From the NCBI GenBank assembly GCA_030323885.1, contig CM059186.1:149952407-150016406 (forward strand): a stretch of DNA of 64,000 nt, written 5' to 3'. The DNA comes from Branchipolynoe longqiensis (Eukaryota; Annelida; Polychaeta; Phyllodocida; Polynoidae). Shown one piece after another: positions 46,540-60,300 of this stretch. Both the position numbers and the translations under genes were made by a program. Below the pieces are notes generated by a model that was not told where the DNA came from, did not search any database, and saw only the letters and a list, made by a program, of their open reading frames with translations. Within the stretch, counting starts at the first letter, position 1, and the number at the start of each line of letters is the position of its first letter.

Positions 46540-46830
46540 TAGTGACAGCTTACACGGTGAAAATTGATGTTGGTGCCCCTCCCAGCCCTGTCCTTCGCAA
46601 TAGGTTAGTTGTTGGAATTTTACATCCTGGCAACACATACGGTCATATCAGGGTGACTTTATAGTGTTGCACCACTGGGAAAGCAGACCGCCAGCACCAC
46701 AACCTGATATCCCCCTGTCACATTAGCCTAACACTGAGCTAATAGACCCTATACTAACTCGCTTTGCACGTATAACCACATTCATCCTAATGACCAAACT
46801 TGGCATGGTTCTTGCCATACATTTTTTCTT
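46540..46830. mobile_element. repeat delta, split by a SINE-2 insertion
   Basis: Flanks GTGCCCCTCCCAGCCCTGTCC and GACCCTATACTAACTCGCTTTG, with GGTTCTTGCCATACAT, match the uninterrupted copy at 57600-57765. A reverse SINE-2 fragment (46603-46745) sits in between, so the insertion is younger than the repeat. Confidence 0.65.
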
Positions 46831-48981
46831 TTTTTGGTAAAGTATTTATTCATCTGAATATGACATTTGTCAGCATCAGAGCACTGGTCTTCCCGCCATC
46901 TTAACTATTGGAATTGACAGTCTAAATAATCTAAGTTTGGTCAGTGCTGTATTAGTCACAGCATCGATCTTGTAGAATTAAAGGAGTGGCTCCTGCTGTA
47001 TAATGTACAGCACCAGTCACTGTAATACATGCAAAAATGGGGAGCAGCACCGAGTAGGTGTATACTCGGGGCAACTCAAACAATCGTTGTGGGTTAAATT
47101 TTTTCTCTTAAAAAACAAGCTAAGTTTATAGTTGACTAGACATTTCGTCTGTCTTATATAATGTTCAATGTGTTTAAACAGATTGATAGTTGTGTAGGAT
47201 GTTCGGTGTGTTGATGGTTTGTTCATGATGGTTAGGGTAGATTGAGGTGAATTATCCTAGCAAATATTTTATATTCAATTTTTTTGTTTAACTGTTTAAA
47301 ATACTAGTATTTTATTCAACTGTTTCGTGTATGTGTATTCACCACCTCTCCTAACCTTCCGTTGCGTAAGCTGTGACCCAGAGTGCTGCATCACAGCTTC
47401 CGTCCTTCCTGAGGTACCAGCAGAACTGAACTGAGTATTGACCTAGGCAAAGCTGATGTTGCTACACATTCCAGAAGCCTGCCTCAAATCCTACATTAGC
47501 ACAACTAAGTGGTTATTAAATGACGTCAGCATTCAAACCAGTCATTTTTGATTAATAGGAACTGTAATTTCATTGTATTTTAACATATAACCAACACTAT
47601 ACCAAAATATGATATCAGATAGCAGGGGTTAGTTTTATCACACTGGACACTGCAATGGATTATCACCAGAGATAAGCAATACCATACAGGGCATTTAATA
47701 AATCTATATATATAACACAAAATGACACATGGTTGGAATTTAGCCAAATCAGCGTAACCTCCCTAGAGTTTACAATCATATTATGCACAAAAATTAACAT
47801 TTTCTGTCGCAAAACATGATAATAAAGATCACCTATTTCTTCCCCTTGTAGTCACAATAGGAATTTAATGACTGTTTTGGCGGATACCTCTTTACTTTTG
47901 TATCTATTTAGTCAAGGCAACAAGTACACATACAAATCCAGCGTTTCCACCACGACTTGAAAATTACTAGTTTGGTGTATGAAGGGTTTTTTCACCCTTT
48001 AGCGATGTGTCTGCAAACAAATCTGATACCAGAAGATTAATGGGATTTTAAATAGAAATTAAGATTCAGGAAAGGGGCAAAAGAAATTCAGTGTTAACGA
48101 CTCATATATTGACAAAATGTAATGGAAACAATTGTTCTTTACCCATCTCTGCCTAAAAGCAAGTAATATTTGGACATGAGTTATATAAATATATGGTACC
48201 TATGCTAAACATTAAGCATTGAAATTTTTTTATTTTTTTAAAATTAAGATATCCTTATCGGCAACCAAGGCATTGTATGTACTGGCTACCAGAATAGTGT
48301 TTAGTGCCGCATCTACCAGCATGTGGCCACGCACTGCTCTGGAGTCAGCCTTGCCAGTCATCATGACTCATGTGGCTTACTGTGTTGTCGGCGTACACCA
48401 CCTCAAGCCTCTATAAAGGTATTTCATTAAAAGGCACCTCTACCCCCATCCAACAAAAATAATTATAATTTTCAAAATTAACATATCACATGATGGTAAG
48501 GACAGTTGTGCTTATGTGTTTTATTTCATCAATACATGGTGCGACATAGCACTGTAGACAGGTCCAGTGTGAGCATCCAAGGAAGGTGCACTCGTATGAT
48601 GACGACGCACCGGAAACTGTCTGCTGCATCTTGTCCCGCCAACCCGTGTTTACAGTGAGATGGCAGTCGGGCACACTTGTGGTGATGAAGAGCCCTGCCC
48701 TGCCCTGCCCTGCCCTGCCCTCTTGTGGGCAAAGGATGAATTAACTGTGAACGCCACAGGGATGCCAAGCTGGGTTTGGGGAGGTGGGGAAAGAACTTTT
48801 ATTAGGTAAATAGGCATGCCTGGTCATTAGCAGTATTGTGTGTAAAAAAGGGCCGCGTTTGAAATTCTCCCTGCTTAATTAACTAATGTACAAAAAAAAA
48901 GGGCAGGGTCCAAGGGTTACCAGTCACGGCGACCCTCCCCAGCACCAGGGTTTTCAGGGGCAGTGCGCGTACTATAGGCCT
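46831..48981. other. intergenic, no gene recognised
   Basis: Scattered frames are short and lack splice context or protein-like composition. A delta-like fragment lies at 47339-47430 (CACCTCTCCTAACCTTCCGT) and a CCCTG pentanucleotide run at 48690-48720. Confidence 0.5.
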
Positions 48982-49387
48982 GTCATGGGGGGGGGGGGGG
49001 GTGAAAATAGTAACTATTGTGCCCAGAGGAGAATTCGAACCCACACTTGCCATTCCAGGACTAGATGCGAACCATTACATGACCTAGGCTCCCTGATGCA
49101 ATCACCGTATCCTACTAAATGGTTTACATCGATGTCGTTCAATGCTTACAAATACAGACTACATGCAATGCACACACGGTAGGTTCAACAACCATACAGT
49201 GCATAGCTTGTATGGGGCTCGTCACAGCATCAGTGCCAAGGGGGGGAATGGGAGATATTGTACTTCTTGCCATTACAAGGCTAGCATGCTAACCATTACA
49301 CAACCTAGGCTCCCTGACGCAACCACCTCATCCACGCCTACCTGTCTACTGTGGCTCCTTGCCTGAAAGGTCAGTGCGGACTACGAC
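48982..49387 (-). mobile_element. TRIM-like / dimeric tRNA-SINE element, copy 3 (reverse)
   Basis: Older copy in reverse: the first tRNA-like head complement is near 49029-49093 (GACCTAGGCTCCC), then an internal part (CGGTAGGTTCAACAACCATA, TACAGTGCATAGCTTGTA), then a second head complement 49240-49387. AGGCCT occurs directly on both sides (48976-48981 and 49388-49393), a 6-bp target-duplication candidate. Confidence 0.65.
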
Positions 49388-50428
49388 AGGCCTATGTACA
49401 TGACCCTGAAAAGCCTAAAAGTGAATTCCCCAGTTAGCCAGGTGAGCGGAAGGCACTGACACTCACTGGCTGTGCAGGTCAAATGGACCTGGGTTTGTTT
49501 GTTTTACGTCCTAGCAACATGTAAGGTCATATCAGGACCAAATGGATCTGGGAGGCAATTGGGAAGTACTAGGAGGAATAGTGGCAAATAACAACAAAAA
49601 AGATATCAGTGAAAAAAATTTTTATAGCAATTATGCTATTTACAAACTATTGTTTATTTTTCTCAATCAAAATGAACTTGGGCCAATTATTTGGGAAATC
49701 TTTGAAGGTTGGTATCCCTGTGAGGCAGTGGTCTTGGTAGAAATCTGATTTACAATGCAATGATTTGACACCGCTCCCCAACCAGCGACAACAGTTTACT
49801 ACTTCATGACAAGCGCACTGCCCTGAAGCTGGATTGACTTAAATAATGATTTATCGATATGGAAGTGATTAATATGAGGGCTTAGTATTCTGCGCTATAA
49901 TAACCGCTACATCTATGTAAAACTTTCTTTTAATTTTTATTTTTTTTTTTTTAAACTAAATGTGTGGTTTGCAGGGCTAGTATATAACAGCCACATAGGC
50001 AGGTATGGATGTGCATGGGTTCAGAAGTGTGCATTGTCTGCAGTCGGACATCATCTTGCCCGCATTGTTTAGTCATCACTCAAAGCGTGCACTGAGTTAT
50101 TATTCTTAGTTCCCATTATTTTCCACACCATGCCCTATTTCATCTATGACAACTCGCGAGCAAATGAGCTTATCATCTTCGTCACTGTTTATATATATAT
50201 CAAGTCCATTGAATTGAGCTGCATAGTATCAGCTCACCTTATAAGTTTCCCGACACTCACACTTCCAAATGCTACCCGTTCCAGTCACGGGCACATGTTG
50301 ATAAGTTATTTAAGTAGATCCCCACCCACTCCCTTCCTATCCCTGCCAACATAAAAGAAAATTATTGTTTATGTGTGAACCCACCCATAACCCTTCACTA
50401 CACATGCCTCCCAACCCCCTACCCACCC
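49388..50428. other. 3' flank of gene B, no gene
   Basis: Contains a short SINE-2 tail fragment (49500-49535) and AT-rich sequence. The part next to 50428 should include the gene B 3' UTR (minus strand). No AATAAA seen close to the stop. Confidence 0.45.
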
Positions 50429-50911
50429 TTAGGTCAGGTCCACAGCGTCTGCTAGAGTTTCACCATCTCGATTTGGGGAGAGGACCAAACTGTCTGCAGG
50501 TGTGGCGTTGGCACTAGAAGGTGGGGTCGATGCTTTAGGGGTGGCTGCAGTGGTGATGGGAGCAGCAGCAGTGACAGCGGCGACAGCAGCAGTGGCAGCG
50601 GCAGCAGCAGCAGCCGGGGTGGCAACAGCTATGTCAGACACCTTGGATATGGGAACCTTGAAGACAGTGATCTTGGTGGTTGGAAGGGCAGCTCCCAGTT
50701 GATCCATCAGCGCTGTGATGCTAATGAACTTTTCCTTGCGCTCCTCTTCCCCATCGACGGGGTCTTCCAGGAATGTTAAACATTCCACCTTCTTGCCTTC
50801 CTCTACCTGTAGCGATATGGTGGCTGCCTCAGACATGATGCCCCACTCCAAAGTTTTCAATGTCATCAGCTGCTTAAGTGCCTTCAGCGTGTTTGTGTTA
50901 ATCAGCGCCGC
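50429..50911 (-). CDS. gene B last coding exon
   Basis: Final LRR (LMTLKTLEWG), conserved GKKVECLTFLED and VFKVPISKVSDI, then a long Ala/Thr/Val run and a C-terminus with DAVDLT before the stop. The tail is unrelated in detail to gene A's Thr-rich tail. Confidence 0.85.
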   Translation of the reverse strand, partial: AALINTNTLKALKQLMTLKTLEWGIMSEAATISLQVEEGKKVECLTFLEDPVDGEEERKEKFISITALMDQLGAALPTTKITVFKVPISKVSDIAVATPAAAAAAATAAVAAVTAAAPITTAATPKASTPPSSANATPADSLVLSPNRDGETLADAVDLT

Positions 50912-51283
50912 CTGAGTGGGAAATGATAACATACAATGTGAACCCAGTTAAAGTAATACAATATAAACAAGCAAACCGATGTTGGAAAATCTTTAATACA
51001 TTCATAGATCAAAGCAATCAAGATGACCTAATATTGTAACCAAAGAATTTGTTGAATCGTCAGATAGTTCCACTGCCCGCCCAAACTAAATGTACATACA
51101 GAACCCTGAAAACCCTAACCCTGGTAACAAGAGAACCGCAGTGACTGCTCATGCAAATCCAGGCTCGAGTGAAGTAAGGGGCAGAAAAGAGGGAGAGTGG
51201 GAGTTGTAAAAAGAAAGACTAATGTATGTTCTGAAGCAATTGTTTTGTTTTCCCATTAGAATTGAATTTTAGAACTTGTTCTC

Positions 51284-51316
<33 letters not shown>

Positions 51317-54300
51317 AACCCAATTCTTGAAACTGAGACTTGGATTTCTGAGCTATGCATAAATGGGGAAAATCCCATTTGCGTTTTCCACTATCAAAGA
51401 TCACTGGAGGAAATTGAAGGATGGGGGCCCATTGGACCTTTAATGATTGGGCCAATAATGCATATTGAGGATTTGCCATGTAACGTAGGCATCACACTAC
51501 TCCTGCATCATGGTTGGATAGAAGCAGTACCTTCTACTATCAAGTGTGTGTGATAAGTCACTGAATATGCTTAATTTGAACACTTATTGAGTAAGTTATG
51601 CTCCTAAATAACATTATTTCAACTCCCCAGTGAATAATCATGGTTCTAAATAACAGAATTATATGATAGTAGTGACTGTTCACACACACTTGATACTAAA
51701 GGGAATTGCTTCTATCCAACCATGGTGGCAGACTAGGCACTGGTCATGTGGTGCTAATCTTTTGACGCAAATCCTTAATGTGTGTGTAATTCAGCATAGT
51801 AGTCTGCACTGACCTTTCAGACAAGACTCCACATTATACAGGTAGGCGTGGGTAGTGTGATTGCATTAGGGAGCCTAGGTAATGCAATGGTTAGCACCCC
51901 AATATGTAGTTGCCCTATCCACGCCATTCGATGGCTAGCATGCTAACCAATCACCCTATCCACACCAACATGTGGATCCATGCCTGAGAAGTCAGTGCAG
52001 AGTACTACATCAGCATCAATACACATCAAATTGAAGCCTATTTCGTATTTGTAAACTATGTGTGCCATGCAGATTTCTTATGCTCAACCAGAGGTAATGG
52101 CTGTATTATGGAAAATGCCTCATCATTTTCTCCAACTGCTCCATGTAACCTAGGTACAAGATTCACCCCATACTGCTGCAGTAGGGGTGCAAACCAGCCT
52201 TATGTAAAAGGTGGCGAAAAAACGGGTCAAAGAAATGAGAGCCTAATTTCACAATGTAAGATGCAACAATTATTCTTTACATATATCTTATTATTTACCC
52301 GCTATCTTTGAGTTGAAAAATATAATATAATATCTAGTTTAATAAGATTTAAAAGTGACATCGACGGCGTTCTACGACCGCCATCTTGTCTTTTTTGCAT
52401 TCTCTCCCATTTCACCAACTCTGTGCCTTAGAAGTATCCATTTCATACTGGAGCCTCACTTCCATACTGGAGCCTCACTTCCATACTGACGGTATTTTCG
52501 CCCGTATTTACATAAGGCTGGTCTTCACCCGTGTACTACAACGGGTGAATCTTTTATCTACATGTAACCCTGCCTCCACCCAGCGGTGCTGGTTTGCGTT
52601 GACAAGTCCACTGTTCTCATATATTCATTCCCATTCCAAAGACACCAAAATAGCGCTAACCACTATGGCTACTGCCGCAACAAACTTACATTTTCTGATA
52701 TATCTGGCCACACAGTGAGTGACGTCAGTTTCGGCAGTTCCTTTAAGGAATCTTCTAACCTGGTGTCCACCGCAAACTTGATCAGCTCCAGCTTTTGCAG
52801 TCTGAAAATCAGCAAATACAAAATTTGGAATCCTCACACATGCATTAAAGATCTGATTATTATGTATTCCTTACTATATCTTAACAAAATGTACATATTC
52901 TTGGAACATCAATTGCATCGCACTGCTAAATCCGGATGCGGTGGTCGGATCGGTAGAGCGCAGGCTTCCCATGCGGAAGGTCAGATCATCAAATACCAGA
53001 TGAGTAAAAACAATATCTTACAAAATTGATACTTGTCATTTCCTAGTCTGGCGCTCTGCATTATTAGGATAGGGTAAGGACTGGTTAGCTCAGTGTCAGG
53101 ATAATGTGACAGTGGGATATCAGGTCCTGGTGCTGGTAGACTGGTCTCCCAGTGGCGCAGCACTATAATGTCGCCCTGAGTGTACACTGTCAGTAGGTAT
53201 CCGTCATGATATAACCGTAGATGTTACTAGGATGCAAAATTGATGTATTACCTTAAAGTGTTGCCCTACTGGGAGACCATGCCACCAGCACCATGACTGA
53301 ATATCTTACTCAGTGACATTATTCTGATAATGACAAACCAGTCCTTGCCCCATCCTATTAATGCCGAGCATCAGGCGATTAGTTTCGATTTTGTAAGTCA
53401 TTGGTTTAACTCGGCCAGGGTTCTAATCCATGACCTCCTACACAGAACCTCAGCCAGCGTTCTTATGAATTGGCCACCGTGTCCAAAGAGGTTAGAATAG
53501 TGTTAGACTATTACTGTCCAGCAATGAAAAGAAGTCATTATGTTAAAAAAAAATTTAGTCAGCAACAAATCATTTGAACTAATGAAAATCGAATCGTTTC
53601 CTTTTTGATAAGGGATGATTCAGTAAACCTCAACTTACTGTTTAAGGTGCTTCAACGCTTCGCCAAGTGCGGGTTCAGGGCTTTCGCCGCCACATTCCAG
53701 ACGCAGAGTCCTCAGTTTGGTCAGCTCACCCAGCTGCTTGTACACCTTCGTTAAGAAGTAGACACAAAATGCGGAGTTATTTAAAATGATAGTCTAAAGG
53801 AAACAAAGCTAAAACCATACAATACAATGCAATCTTTCCAACACATCTTGCTATATATTTGTTTCTAATGTACATTGCAGTAAAATTAGATATGTATATC
53901 TCTGGTTTGATTCAGTCAATCGGGCATGGTAACACCAAGTATCAACTTTAGTATATCTTTGGTTTGATTCAGTCAATCAGGCATGGTAACACCATGTATG
54001 AACTTTAGTATATCTTTGGTTTGATTCAGTCAATCAGGCATGGTAACACCAAGTATCAACTTTAGTACATCTTTGGTTTGATTCAGTCAATCAGGCATGG
54101 TAACACCAAGTATCAACTTTAGTATATCTTTGGTTTGATTGCATCAATCAGGCATGGTAACACCATTTATCAACTTTAGTATATCTTTGGTTTGATTCAG
54201 TCAATCAGGCATGGTAACACCATGTATCAACTTTAGTATATCTTTGGTTTGATTCAGTCAATCAGGCATGGTAACACCAAGTATCAACTTTAGTATATCT

Positions 54301-57300
54301 TTGGTTTGATTCAGTCAATCAGGCATGGTAACACCAAGTATCAACTTTAGTATATCTTTGGTTTGATTTCATCAATCAGGTATGGAAAAGACAAGTATCA
54401 ATTTAGTATATCTTTGGTTTGACTTGGGTCATTCGCATAACCTGCAGTTCCTCTCCCCCCCCCCCCTCTCCCCAACCCCACCACCACCCCACCACCCCAC
54501 CCCAACGCCAGATGGGAAGCGCTCTGATAATATAACCATAATTCCGTTCATACGACCCATGGCTCTATTTTTTTCAAAATTGAGACGGCAATAGTATAAA
54601 ACGAAAATGGACACAACAGCTGAACTTACCTCTTCGGTCCACATGTCGCAGTCACCAATCTCAAGGACCTCAAGACTCTGGAGCTTATTGAGGAAAAGGA
54701 ACTCTGCACTGGGGATGCTCCGCATCGTAGTCAACACCTTGCGGTAGAAGAGAAGTTTATGCAGTCATGTGATAAGTGCAAACACCATGAATAGATGCTG
54801 ACTGTGCAATTGTGGGGAACATTACTTCCAAGAATTATGTTATTATGAGATGTGTTAGTTGCATAGTCCAATGATTTAGTGTCTGGTATATTTGTTTAGA
54901 TTGATAGTTATAATTTCATTTACTTTAGTTTGAAGTAACTTACTTTAAAGGATAACTATTTGAATTGAAAACAGAATAAATTAATTTTGGCGTGCACGTT
55001 GAAATGCTAGATATCACATGCTTCAGCAGTGACAAGTACTATTAAATTTACTTAGTATTCCTTCTATAGGCCGACAGCAATAAAAGGTGCACCGGTTTCA
55101 AAATTGGATATGTAGGATCAAATCTAGGGAAGCATTTAGATTTAGAAAATTGGGTGCCCTCATCAGATTATGAGTCTTTAACATATGCTGCCATGTTATT
55201 AATGTATAGCAGTGGAAATAAATGATTCAATCTATTACAATACTGATGTAATGAGAATATTCAGCTTTCAAATTTGTTGGGTTCCAATCGCAGAGACAAA
55301 AGCAACTTACAAGTGTCTTGAGGTTTGTGAGTGCTGCTAAGTCAACGAGTCCGCCACTGAAGGAGAAAGCTGGCAGCACAAGACCGCAAACACCTCGTAG
55401 TTTCAAATGCTCCAGCTGCTTCAGTGAGGCAAATTTACCGATGTCGATTTTTGTATTTGTAGTCCTGTCAATGAATATCAAATTATCGGAAATAAGAATT
55501 CTCGTTTTTTTAAACCACCGCAACTAACAACAGTGATGGTGAATTGAAAAAGGTATTGGACAGATCTAACCCAAATGATAGCAGCAAATCAAATGTCTCC
55601 TTAATTCATTGGATTCAAATATAAAAGGAGTTACATATTAAAGTAACAGAACGTACCACATTAGTGATTCTGCTATCATGTCAGTGACTGACTCCGCACA
55701 TAGTACTTCAAGTTTATCCAACTTTTCGACAACAGCATGTAGGATGCAGGCAGGTGAGTGGCCAAAGTGTATGTGTCGTAGTTGGTCAAAATTCTCAAGC
55801 ACGGCTGTAAATTGATGCCACGTCCGGTTACGGTCTTCAGACAGCAGCATACCTTGCAAGTCCTGTCAGATAAAAACTAGTTTGTTTATTTGATCACATA
55901 CATTTGTCAATAGCAGTACTGTATATTAAGTCTGACCAAATGCCCAATGCAACCGAATTGTGAGGTCTCAATAAATAAGGCTTTTACCATTATCCATTCT
56001 TAAAAGAGAAGTTAATTAGAAAAAAAGTTAATTAGGCAGTTTTCCTGGGTGGGGATTAAAAAAAAAAGTAGTTATAATTATTTTACTGTTTTATCAACAA
56101 AATATTTATGGTTAAGCATTTCTAATTCGGAATATGCGGATTAAGATTTACTTACCAAAAACCATGTGTTGTGGTTCTTAAACCTTCTAGCAGCTTGTTC
56201 CCAGTCAGAGACTCGGCTTCCTTTCAATTTCACAACCTTCCACTGATTGCATATAAAACAAATAAAAAACAATTAATGTAATTATGAATAAAATAATGCA
56301 CATGAAACATAAATCTTCATTTATAAGCAACAGAGCTTTATTAGTTTGAATTAATGTGATAACAATTTTTTTAATGTTTAAACAATGTAATTATGTGAAC
56401 AAAATAACGCATATTAAACACAGAAATCCGTATAAAATGGTTAATAAAATGGTGGAATAGAATACAATAACTAGCTTCACTTAAAGTTGCAATGGCCGCT
56501 GTTTTTGCTATTCTGCCATATTTGGAGATAGATACGAGATTGATCAGTGTAATCTCCCGTACCGTAACTTGACTTTAATCATAAATGGCTAATTTTCGAG
56601 ATAGCTTAAGTGAAAATATGCTAAATTATTTTTGGCTGAGACATCCACATCCATAGGCTTTCAGTAGAAACAATTTCTATCAAATTGACTTATAACTCCC
56701 TGCTATGCAGCAATAAATGCTTCATAAGAGTACCAGTATCTAAGTTGGGTATGTAGGATCAAATCTATTTCATTTCATCGGAATATGCAGCTTTAATAGA
56801 AGTTACATTACAAAGCATTATTACGGTGATAATCTGACAGAGGGCGCTGTGATACAATTCAGATCGACGCGGTATTATTGAGGATTTGCTCGTGACGTAG
56901 GTATCACACTACTCCTGCATTGTGGTTGGATAGAAGCAGATCCTTCTACTATCAAGTGTGTGTGTTAAGGCCACCGTACAACAAAAAGCGCAAATCTATT
57001 CACTGCTACGATCTAATTCTGTTATTTAGAACCATGAATATTCACTTGGGCGTTCAAATAATGTTATTTAGTAGCATAGCTTACTCAATAAGTGAAATTC
57101 GGTCAAATTACGCCCTAAATCCAAGCGATATTAAGGACGCTGCCACATCGGCAGCGTTATTGCCATTGTCGCTGTACTTTCACTCAGATTTTGGGTTAAA
57201 TTTGACCAGAATTTCACTATTTGAGTAAGTTATGCTTCTAAATAACATTATTTCAACCCTTCAGTGAATATTCATGTTTCTAAATAACAGAATTAGATCG

Positions 57301-60300
57301 TAGTAGTGACTATTCACACACACTTGATACTAAAGGGAACTGCTTCTATCCAACCATGATGGCCGACTAGGCACTGGTCATGTGGTGCTAATCTTTTGAC
57401 ACAAATCCTCAATAGCATAGGTGGTTGGCCTAAGAGGTGGCGCCATCTAGTGTACACGGCCAGCGACAGTAAACAGTACCCGGGAGAGGCCCGAATTGCA
57501 AATCAGTGCCACCTGTCGACTCGTTCGTAATTATGTTCAAAGTGTGAACCCATAACAAGAGTTTTCAGAATTCTGCTGGTCCCTAAAGCTGAGACACAGC
57601 ATGCCAGGTCACAGCTTCAGCACACACACCGAACGTTGGATTTGGTACCCCTGCCAGCCCTATCCTTCACTACAGACCCTATAATTTAAATTTACTTTGC
57701 ACATATACAACCATATGCTTCCTGATCAAACTCGGTAGCGTTCTTGCCATACATTTATTTCTGATCCAGGGAAAGTTTCCCAGCAAACATCACCAACTCT
57801 CCCGGACCAGACGGGATGGCCGAATGAGTTTAGCATCTCCCGTTTTCGTAGATCGTGGAACCCACAGGTTCGAACCCTGGTCGAATCAAACCAATGATTT
57901 AAAAATTGATACGTGTCGCTTCTTAGCCAGACGCTCAGCATTATTAGGATAGGCCAAGGACTGGTTGGCTCATTGTCAGGAAAATGTGACTGAGTAAGAT
58001 ATCAATTCATGGTGGTGGTGGCCTGGCCTCCCAGTGTGGCAGCATTATATAGTCACCATGAATGCGCACTGTCACAAGTCGGTACCAACCCTGATATGAC
58101 CATAGATGTTGCCAGGAAATAAAACTCCAACAACCAACCAACCGACTCTCCCACATTCCAGCGGGTAAGCTGAAGCTGCGACCCGGCATGCTCGTGCATG
58201 CTGGATCACAGTTTGTCCTTCAATAAAGAACTGCCGTCTACAGTACTCACAAGGCTGTCTTGACATGCCACTTTGGCCCACGTTCGACACACCCTGGCTG
58301 CCCTGCAAGATCAAAAGGGTACACTGAATTTAATACATGCACACCGTTACGAAAATAACGAATTGTATGGGGTTTTTAAAGTAGTATACAAGGTATATCA
58401 GCGATGATAGTAAAGGTCTTTAATAAATCTGCTTATACCCCAGTCAGACTACAGCTTGCGACCACTCTGCAGCCACCTTAGACCAAAGAACCCACACTAA
58501 CCCATGATATCCTTGCTACCAAAACAATGGTTGCCAATGTCTGGGCATCACTGGTGAGTGTGTGTTCTTTGGCCTAAGGTGGTCGCAAGCTGTAGTGTGA
58601 CTGGAGTATTAAAAAAGCACATGGAAGTGTAGAGCAGGAATGAAAGTGGTCTCCGGCAAAAAACCGCAGAAATCAGGCAGGGACCATGGCGCCACCTAGC
58701 GGGTTCCGGTAGAACCAAGCTTTGGTTATTACACCGAAATCTGACTTTTGGTAAATTTAACAAGGCGTATGGGGGGGAAAATGGCACCTATGAACATATC
58801 GGAAATCCACCCGAAAATCGGATATTTCTCATCCCCGGACTCCAAATTGATCAGTAGACAGAGTGTAATTTTACCTCCCTGTGAATACGTACGAAGGAAG
58901 GGTGGGCTATTTATTAATGCTTTCTTCTTTGACAAATCTGTATTAACCCTTTCAGCACTAAAGATATTTATTTCAATTGTTAAGTCCCTGGAGTCCTTAG
59001 CGAATTGTTGAAAAATCTGCATGTTATGTTAGTGCAATTAAATTGATATATCACAAAAACTATTGAAAATCAAGTTGATTTTATATGAAAGTAAATTGGT
59101 TTCTCTTTCAAATGATAGTAAATTTAGCCTCCTTGGTATTACTGGTCATAAGATATGACATGAGATATGATAATATATATGGCGGGCGCATTCAGGTGCT
59201 CCTGGCCGGCAAACATGTGTTACTTGAAAGCACATTTGAAAGCTCCCGTCCTTTAAAGGGTTAAAATATATTATAATTAATTGGAGCTGCTATGTAGTAG
59301 TTATTACTATAAACAAATATATATTGCATTTAACATGGTGGTTATTCTATAAATTGTGATTACATTCACTTAATGAATTGCATGGAACATAAATACTGAA
59401 AATTTCTTCAAATTAACTTGAATAAGTTCTCTAGGTTTGTCTCCACCCCGGTCTTCTTTTTGTTATTTTGAGCCAGGTAGCTTTTTTTGATTAGGTACTC
59501 GAGGCGAGGGTGGAGGCTGGTACTATTCAAGGATTTACGATATACAAATCTACCAACCGTAGCAGGTCTGCGATGCTGAGGAACTTGAAAATGTTGATCA
59601 TGCAGTCGTAACCGGATTGCAGCTTTAGGAAGTGGCAGTCACTGGGCGGAACCACTTTCATTTGTTTGTGTGACATCTTTGCCTGTGTCATATTCGACAT
59701 GTTTTCCTTATCACCACCGGCCTCCCCACTTGCTGCATCTTTGGTTGCTGGGGGCGGGGCACTACTCGGGTCTGTAAAGTTGAGTATTTGTTCATTGTTT
59801 TTAGCGTAAAAGTTGAAATTTATTGGCAGGTTCTTCTCCTTAAAGAGCGTGTTGGGCAGCGTTCCAGGCGGTAGAAACACCTTCACTGCAGAGTCTGAGG
59901 AGATGAAACAATTCGGTGGGATCATCAACACCTTGTTGTTCACTTTGAGCGCGAGCGGCTGAGACATGTCCAAGTGGTTTAATACACCAGGAGGCAGTGT
60001 TAGCAACTGCCCACTCACCTGGTTTTGGTTAATAATTCTCGATAGATCTATTGTCGATACACCATCTTGGGGGCTTTTTGAGGGTGATGAGAATGCACTT
60101 TCCACAGAGTTCCCCGGAACACGAACCACTTCCATTGGTCGAGTACTTGACGATGCTGGTCCACATGTCTGGAAGAAAAAGCATACTTTCTATGACACAG
60201 AATAAACAGTTTTTATTATTTCCAACACCATTATTACTTTTGCAAATAGTATTATTTTGTTGAATGTGGAAATAATGTTCATAACAATATCTTTCTCCCT

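Noticed and set aside
48486..48768. Cys-containing minus-strand frames (61-79 codons)
   Set aside because: Overlapping frames with no conserved spacing or splice context; one includes the CCCTG microsatellite.
52060..53029. Plus-strand frames of 83-147 codons
   Set aside because: They overlap the antisense of a gene B LRR exon and a SINE-2 head, with no splice signals or recognisable protein.
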